NCBI GenBank assembly: GCA_947457605.1
Contig: CANGWP010000034.1
Coordinates: 1-18,142, forward strand
Origin: Bdellovibrionales bacterium
GTDB lineage: Bacteria; Bdellovibrionota; UBA1018; CAIMNF01
Length of the DNA: 18,142 nt
Direction of reading: 5' to 3'
Positions 14,267 through 18,142 of this stretch are shown one piece after another. Both the position numbers and the translations under genes were made by a program. The notes under the pieces were generated by a model that saw only the letters and a list, made by a program, of their open reading frames with translations, did no database searches and was not told where the DNA came from. Each line of letters opens with the position of its first letter. Position 1 is the first letter of the stretch.

Positions 14267-14938
14267 TCAAAAGAGCCCAACAATCAGGCTTGCCGCTTGG
14301 AGGGTCATTTGACTCAAGAGGGTGATTGGAAGTCCCAGAAATGAAAGTGCCCCGGTTGCGATGAGAAGAATCAGGATGATGAAACTGTATTGGCCAATTT
14401 GTTCATATTTCTGCATGGCAGGATAAGAAAGCATGCTCTCAACGATCTTGCTTCCATCCAAGGGGGGGAGCGGGATCAAATTGAAGATGCCAAGCCCGAA
14501 GTTGATCAGGATTCCACCCTCGAGCATGATTCGAAACTCCCGGAAGAATACGAAATCAGGGGAAGCAAAACGCACCATCAGGCAAAGCAGGAGCGCGCAC
14601 AAAAAAGCCATTGCCGCATTGGCAAGGGGGCCCGCAAGGGAGACCCAGAATAGCCCGGGTCTGAATTTTCGGAAACGGTTCGGATTGATCGGAACGGGTC
14701 TTGCCCAGCCAAAAAGCAGATTGGTGCCACTCAGCATTCCAATGACCGGAAGCAGGAGAGTTCCAATGGGATCAATGTGCGGAACCGGATTCAGGGTGAG
14801 TCTGCCGGAGTCTTTCGCGGTATCATCGCCCCAGTAGTGGGCAATCAGGCCATGCCCGAACTCGTGGCCTACCACAGCGAGCAGAAAGGGGACAAATTCA
14901 TAACCAAGGCGCACGATGCCAGATTGAAGACTTTCCAT
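14267..14938 (-). CDS. Site-2-protease-family (M50) membrane metalloprotease
   Basis: 223 residues, several hydrophobic segments (about 13-37, 58-75, 98-123, 140-158, 185-222). The zinc site HEFGH (25-29) lies in the first segment. The third ligand motif is NLIPLPPLDGSKI (153-165, Asp161). GPLANAAMAF (103-112) is also typical of the family. It should cut substrates within or near the inner membrane. It lacks a PDZ or CBS domain, so it belongs to the short group common in bacteria, whose substrates are mostly unknown. The ATG is supported by AAGGTGGAG ending 4 bases upstream. It follows xerD by 37 bases and precedes the DUF2520 gene by 70 bases, so it may share their transcript without a functional link. 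Confidence 0.92.
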   Translation of the reverse strand: MESLQSGIVRLGYEFVPFLLAVVGHEFGHGLIAHYWGDDTAKDSGRLTLNPVPHIDPIGTLLLPVIGMLSGTNLLFGWARPVPINPNRFRKFRPGLFWVSLAGPLANAAMAFLCALLLCLMVRFASPDFVFFREFRIMLEGGILINFGLGIFNLIPLPPLDGSKIVESMLSYPAMQKYEQIGQYSFIILILLIATGALSFLGLPITLLSQMTLQAASLIVGLF

Positions 14939-14975
14939 GGGGCTCCACCTTAGCAGAAAAAAAAGGGTACCGGGA

Positions 14976-15875
14976 TCACTTTTTGCCCCTCGGGTGAAAC
15001 TGCTCTACCACGTCTTTGAGCTTTTCCGGCACCACATGGGTATAAACTTGGGTGGTTTGCAGATCCGCATGACCGAGCAAGCCCTGGAGGATTCGGAGAT
15101 TCATTCCACTCTTCAATAGATCAGTCGCAAAAGTATGGCGAAGCATGTGGGGGTGAAGGGAACCCGGAATCCCGGAAAGGGTGGCCATCCGTTTTAGGAT
15201 TTTCCAAAAGGCCTGACGGGTCAAAGGCAATCCGGTCTGACCCAAGAACAAGTGCTCGGATTTGGGTGAAAGACTCGGTCGCGCATCCGTCTTGTATTGA
15301 ACCAGAAGTTTTGAAACCACCGGAGGAAATGGAACCGCTCTTTCCTTGCTCCGCTTCCCCATGACAATGAGGAGACCTGCCTCTGTGTCCACCTTCTTTT
15401 GCTCCAAGTGAATGAGCTCACTCACCCGAAGCCCTGTTGCATAGAGCAGATAGATCATGCACTGATCCCTGAGTCTCAGGGCCTCTGCCTGCGCATTTCG
15501 ATAGGGTAGTCCTTTGTCTGCAATTTCCAGCAGGCGACGAATGGAGGATTCATCCAATGCTTTTGGAAGAGGTTTTGGCTTTGATGGAGTTTCGATGAAG
15601 AGAGTCGGGTCATCGGAAAGGTACTCTTCCCGGATCAAAAATTTGTAAAATTGCCTGAGAGCCGAGACTTTCCTCGCGCGCGAACTTGCTTCCTGCCCTT
15701 TCCGCTTGAGATGCGCAAGGAACGCTTCGATGTCTTTTTCGGTGCGATCGAGAAGCGGGGTTTTGTTCAGTGTCTCGAATTGCAAAAGATCCCGCCGGTA
15801 AGAGTTCAAGGTGTGGATCGAGGCTCCCTTGTCGATCTTCAGGTGCTGCACGAATTGATCGATCAGATTTTTCAC
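14976..15875 (-). CDS. xerD: XerD-like tyrosine recombinase
   Basis: About 299 residues from the GTG at 15875. A TTG at 15884 overlapping the helicase stop is the alternative, but GGAG is well spaced only for the GTG. The N-terminal SAM-like core-binding domain is at about 5-85 and the catalytic domain follows. All catalytic residues are present (numbering from the TTG): Arg153 in ATGLRVSEL, Lys177 in GKRSKER, His246 and Arg249 in HPHMLRHTFAT, His272 in LLGHADLQTTQ, and Tyr281 in VYTHV. XerC/XerD resolve chromosome dimers at dif during division. The C-terminus (YTHVVPEKLKDVVEQFHPRG) is closer to XerD than to XerC. It sits in a housekeeping gene run with no phage genes, which argues for a chromosomal Xer enzyme rather than an integrase. 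Confidence 0.88.
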   Translation of the reverse strand: MKNLIDQFVQHLKIDKGASIHTLNSYRRDLLQFETLNKTPLLDRTEKDIEAFLAHLKRKGQEASSRARKVSALRQFYKFLIREEYLSDDPTLFIETPSKPKPLPKALDESSIRRLLEIADKGLPYRNAQAEALRLRDQCMIYLLYATGLRVSELIHLEQKKVDTEAGLLIVMGKRSKERAVPFPPVVSKLLVQYKTDARPSLSPKSEHLFLGQTGLPLTRQAFWKILKRMATLSGIPGSLHPHMLRHTFATDLLKSGMNLRILQGLLGHADLQTTQVYTHVVPEKLKDVVEQFHPRGKK

Positions 15876-15880
15876 GGGCT

Positions 15881-18142
15881 TCAAACTCCGAGAAGGTATT
15901 CAAAATCCTTTTGAGTAAGACTGAAGGATCCGCCTTCTCCGATTTCCTGAGCGGTCTCCACATCCGAAAAAAGTGCGTTGAATTGAGAGGACTTTCTGCT
16001 CTTCAGGATCTCGATTTTTTCTTCCACCGATTCGCTCATGATGTAGCGATACACCTGTACAGGCTTGGTCTGGCCGATGCGATGGGTCCGGTCGGTGGCC
16101 TGATTTTCAACCGCGGGGTTCCACCAAGGCTCGAGGTGGAATACGTAGCTGGCCTTTGTCAGGTTCAATCCGACTCCGCCGGTTTTCAGGGTCATGAGCA
16201 TGACGGAACCCTTTGGAAACTCCTGAAATTTCTGGAGCTGGATTTCCCGGTCTTTCCTCGAGACTTTACCGTGAAGACTGAAAAACGGGATGCCGGCTTT
16301 CTTGAGTTCCGTGGAAAGGAGATCAAAGGTTCCAAGGAACTGCGTGAAAACCAGCGCACTCTCGCCGGTCTCAATGATGGATTTCAGATTGTCAGTGAGC
16401 AGGGTGAGCTTGGGAGGGGTTTCGGTATAAGTGACGTTTGGCACCGACCCGGGTGCCGAGCAGACTTGCCTCAGTCTCAAGAGAGCCGTCAGCATGATGA
16501 GCTGGCTTTTTGATTCTCCGTCATCCGATATGGCTTTCCTGACCTTTGAATTCCACGAAAGAGCGATGTCCCGGTAGATTGCGAGCTGTTTGTCGGAGAA
16601 TGGAATCTTGACAGTGCTCTCGCTCTTTTGGGGCAATTCCTTTAGAATCGCGCTCTTGGTCCTGCGAAGAACGAGCGGCCTTGTTTTTGTTTTCAGGTAC
16701 TGCACGCGCTCCGGATCCGGACTGTAGGACTGCATGTAGGTTTTTCGGAACTGATCGAAAACTCCAAGGGATCCCGGAACAACCAGGTCCATGAGGGAGT
16801 AAAATTCCCCCATGTGATTTTCAAGCGGCGTACCGGTAAGGCAAAGCTTGAAGCGGGCCGGAAGTTTTCGGGACACAGTGGTGCGTTTTGCCGTAATGGT
16901 CTTGAGATTCTGGGCTTCATCATAAACGTGAATGGACCAGCGGTAATTTGAGAAAAACGACTCATGTTCTGCAAGCAGCCCGTAGGTGCAAATGAGAACT
17001 CCATGCGGGTTCTTTTCCATGAATTCACGCGCCTTTGCGATCTCGCGTGATTGAAAGATGTGAATCGGAAGGTCCGGGGTGAAGCGTCCGGCCTCACTGA
17101 ACCAGTTGTAGGTAAGTGAAGTCGGTACTGCAATCAAGGCATGGCCGAGTTCTCCACTCTTTCGGAGCATTTCAAGAAACACCAGAGTTTGAACCGTTTT
17201 TCCAAGCCCCATGTCGTCCGCAAGAATTCCTCCAAGTCCAAGCTTGTAGAGGTCGTGAATCCACTGAACCCCACGGTGTTGATAGGGTTTGAGTTCACCT
17301 TTGAATCCCTCCGGCAAATCCAAAGGAGGCCGATCGGAGTTCAAGGTGTCATAAAACCGTACGATTTCCTCCCAGATCGGACCGCCCTTGACCCGAATGC
17401 CGCTGGAGCGCAGGGCGAGGAGCTCCAAGGTATAGTGTTTTGGCAATCGGTAAATTCGGTCGGATTTTTTGTTGCCGCGCTTTTGCCCGGTTGCGTTTGC
17501 CAACTGATCCCAGAAATGGGTCAGTTTTTCGAGCGAGGGAAGGGAGGATTGATTGAGCCGGTAAATCTTTCCCTGAAAGGTCATCATTCCGGTTTCGGAA
17601 AGTCTTTTTGCCTGGGCTTCTTCGATTTCGACACCCTTGAAAAAGAATTTCGGGTGCAACTCGAACCAATCGATTTTCCCTTCGGCATCCGGAGTCTCGT
17701 CCAGAATGAATTCCGAAATGAAATCCTCGTCCTTCAATTCCTCGATGGTTTGATCATCCAAGGACAGCTCTGCCCCCTCGTTCTGCAGAGGCAGGAATGC
17801 GCGAATCAGGTTTTCGGGTGAGGTCGTTTTTTTGGCGAAGAGGTATCGGATGGAACCTGTCTTGGGGGAATCGGGGCTGTGAAAAAATTGAAGATCCTTG
17901 ATGGATTCCGGGGCCTCGAATTGCGGGTTTTGAATCACCCCATCCTTGGTCTTAAGCAGAATCGCACCCTGCGACTGCGTCTGAGCCAAAGTGATCCAAG
18001 AGTAAAGGAGTTTCAGATAAAAGGCATAGGCTCCACTGACCAGGGCATTTTTCCCGGGGGTTGAGACCGGAAGGAGTTTTTCCTCATAAAGCCGCTGCAG
18101 ATCCTTGATGTAGGATTCCAGATAATCGATCGCAGGTCTTGA
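15881..18142 (-). CDS. SNF2-family ATP-dependent helicase/translocase, 5' end outside window (partial)
   Basis: The frame stays open to the right edge; a TTG at 17989 is internal and not the start. 753 C-terminal residues are visible. In visible numbering the ATPase core begins near residue 284 (LKPYQHRGVQWIHDL). Walker A is ADDMGLGKT (about 308-316), motif II is DEAQ (408-411), and motif III is LTGTPLENHMGEFYSLMD. The C-terminal RecA lobe has SLHGKVSRKDRE, TLKTGGVGLNLTKA and the motif VI NQATDRTHRIGQ. The visible N-terminal 280 residues show no zinc-binding SWIM cysteines; one may lie outside the window. Bacterial SNF2 proteins of this type (RapA-like or YwqA-like) move on double-stranded DNA and remodel bound proteins; the exact role here is not known. 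The stop overlaps the xerD region, so the two are co-transcribed. Confidence 0.93.
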   Translation of the reverse strand, partial: SRPAIDYLESYIKDLQRLYEEKLLPVSTPGKNALVSGAYAFYLKLLYSWITLAQTQSQGAILLKTKDGVIQNPQFEAPESIKDLQFFHSPDSPKTGSIRYLFAKKTTSPENLIRAFLPLQNEGAELSLDDQTIEELKDEDFISEFILDETPDAEGKIDWFELHPKFFFKGVEIEEAQAKRLSETGMMTFQGKIYRLNQSSLPSLEKLTHFWDQLANATGQKRGNKKSDRIYRLPKHYTLELLALRSSGIRVKGGPIWEEIVRFYDTLNSDRPPLDLPEGFKGELKPYQHRGVQWIHDLYKLGLGGILADDMGLGKTVQTLVFLEMLRKSGELGHALIAVPTSLTYNWFSEAGRFTPDLPIHIFQSREIAKAREFMEKNPHGVLICTYGLLAEHESFFSNYRWSIHVYDEAQNLKTITAKRTTVSRKLPARFKLCLTGTPLENHMGEFYSLMDLVVPGSLGVFDQFRKTYMQSYSPDPERVQYLKTKTRPLVLRRTKSAILKELPQKSESTVKIPFSDKQLAIYRDIALSWNSKVRKAISDDGESKSQLIMLTALLRLRQVCSAPGSVPNVTYTETPPKLTLLTDNLKSIIETGESALVFTQFLGTFDLLSTELKKAGIPFFSLHGKVSRKDREIQLQKFQEFPKGSVMLMTLKTGGVGLNLTKASYVFHLEPWWNPAVENQATDRTHRIGQTKPVQVYRYIMSESVEEKIEILKSRKSSQFNALFSDVETAQEIGEGGSFSLTQKDFEYLLGV
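15886..15889 (-). promoter_or_regulatory. Ribosome binding site deciding the xerD GTG start
   Basis: GGAG on the minus strand is 10 bases before the GTG at 15875 and only 1 base before the TTG at 15884, so it can serve only the GTG. It lies within the last codons of the upstream helicase gene. Confidence 0.5.

Noticed and set aside
14211..14964. The same GGGTACCGG string in the xerD/M50 gap and in the M50/DUF2520 gap
   Set aside because: Nine shared bases containing a 6-base palindrome are not enough to claim a repeat; the flanks do not align.
14939..14975. Possible terminator between xerD and the M50 gene (CCCGGTACCC followed by eight T)
   Set aside because: The stem before the T run is too short and is only the palindromic GGTACC; no stable hairpin can be drawn.
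14976..15875. XerD-like gene as a phage or island integrase
   Set aside because: Its length, motifs and housekeeping neighbours fit chromosomal Xer recombinases, and there is no att site or phage gene nearby.
15881..18142. SNF2 helicase as part of a defence system
   Set aside because: No nuclease, methylase or other defence partner is visible; its neighbours are xerD and core metabolic genes. The region beyond the right edge cannot be judged.

Overview
The window looks like a piece of a Gram-negative chromosome, most likely from the Bdellovibrionota/Oligoflexia or a related former deltaproteobacterial lineage. That rests on the run trpS-scpA-scpB next to a pan/coa gene block, a small RRM protein with a glycine-rich tail, an HD-GYP protein with a receiver-like N-terminus, and secreted Cys-rich proteins. 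This is inference from gene content and style; no marker gene here fixes the taxonomy.

Layout. (1) 1-2833, minus strand: an accessory-looking pair of exported proteins. A papain-like cysteine protease is followed 3 bp later by a Cys-containing secreted protein that runs off the left edge. (2) 2834-3671: a largely non-coding stretch with a GC-rich series of hairpins, a bidirectional terminator, an initiator tRNA-fMet gene with its promoter (minus), and the leader of the next gene. (3) 3672-4064, plus: the RRM RNA-binding protein, ending in a terminator shared with the convergent rluB-type pseudouridine synthase gene (minus, 4146-5072). (4) 5233-6597, plus: an HD-GYP protein with a pseudo-receiver domain, divergent from rluB and overlapping scpB tail to tail. 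(5) 6584-18142, minus: about 11.5 kb of tightly packed genes. In transcription order these are an SNF2-family helicase (5' end outside the window), an XerD-like recombinase, an M50 site-2-type protease, a Rossmann/DUF2520 protein, panB, panC, coaBC, coaX, trpS, scpA and scpB.

How the genes work together. panB, panC, coaBC and coaX cover ketopantoate formation, pantothenate synthesis, pantothenate phosphorylation and the two steps to phosphopantetheine. No classical panE, panD, coaD or coaE is present. The DUF2520 protein overlaps panB and has the Rossmann-plus-helical architecture of a ketopantoate reductase, so it is the obvious candidate for the missing reduction step. ScpA and ScpB are the kleisin and accessory subunits of SMC condensin and fit the chromosome-maintenance theme with XerD. 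Many junctions are 4-nt TGA/start overlaps or short overlaps, which suggests translational coupling along the run.

Most of the window is ordinary core genome. The parts worth a second look are the exported protease pair, the hairpin cluster beside tRNA-fMet, the unusually large acidic ScpB, the DUF2520 gene in the pan operon, and the pseudo-receiver HD-GYP protein placed between scpB and rluB. I did not find a CRISPR array, insertion sequence, prophage or complete defence system.
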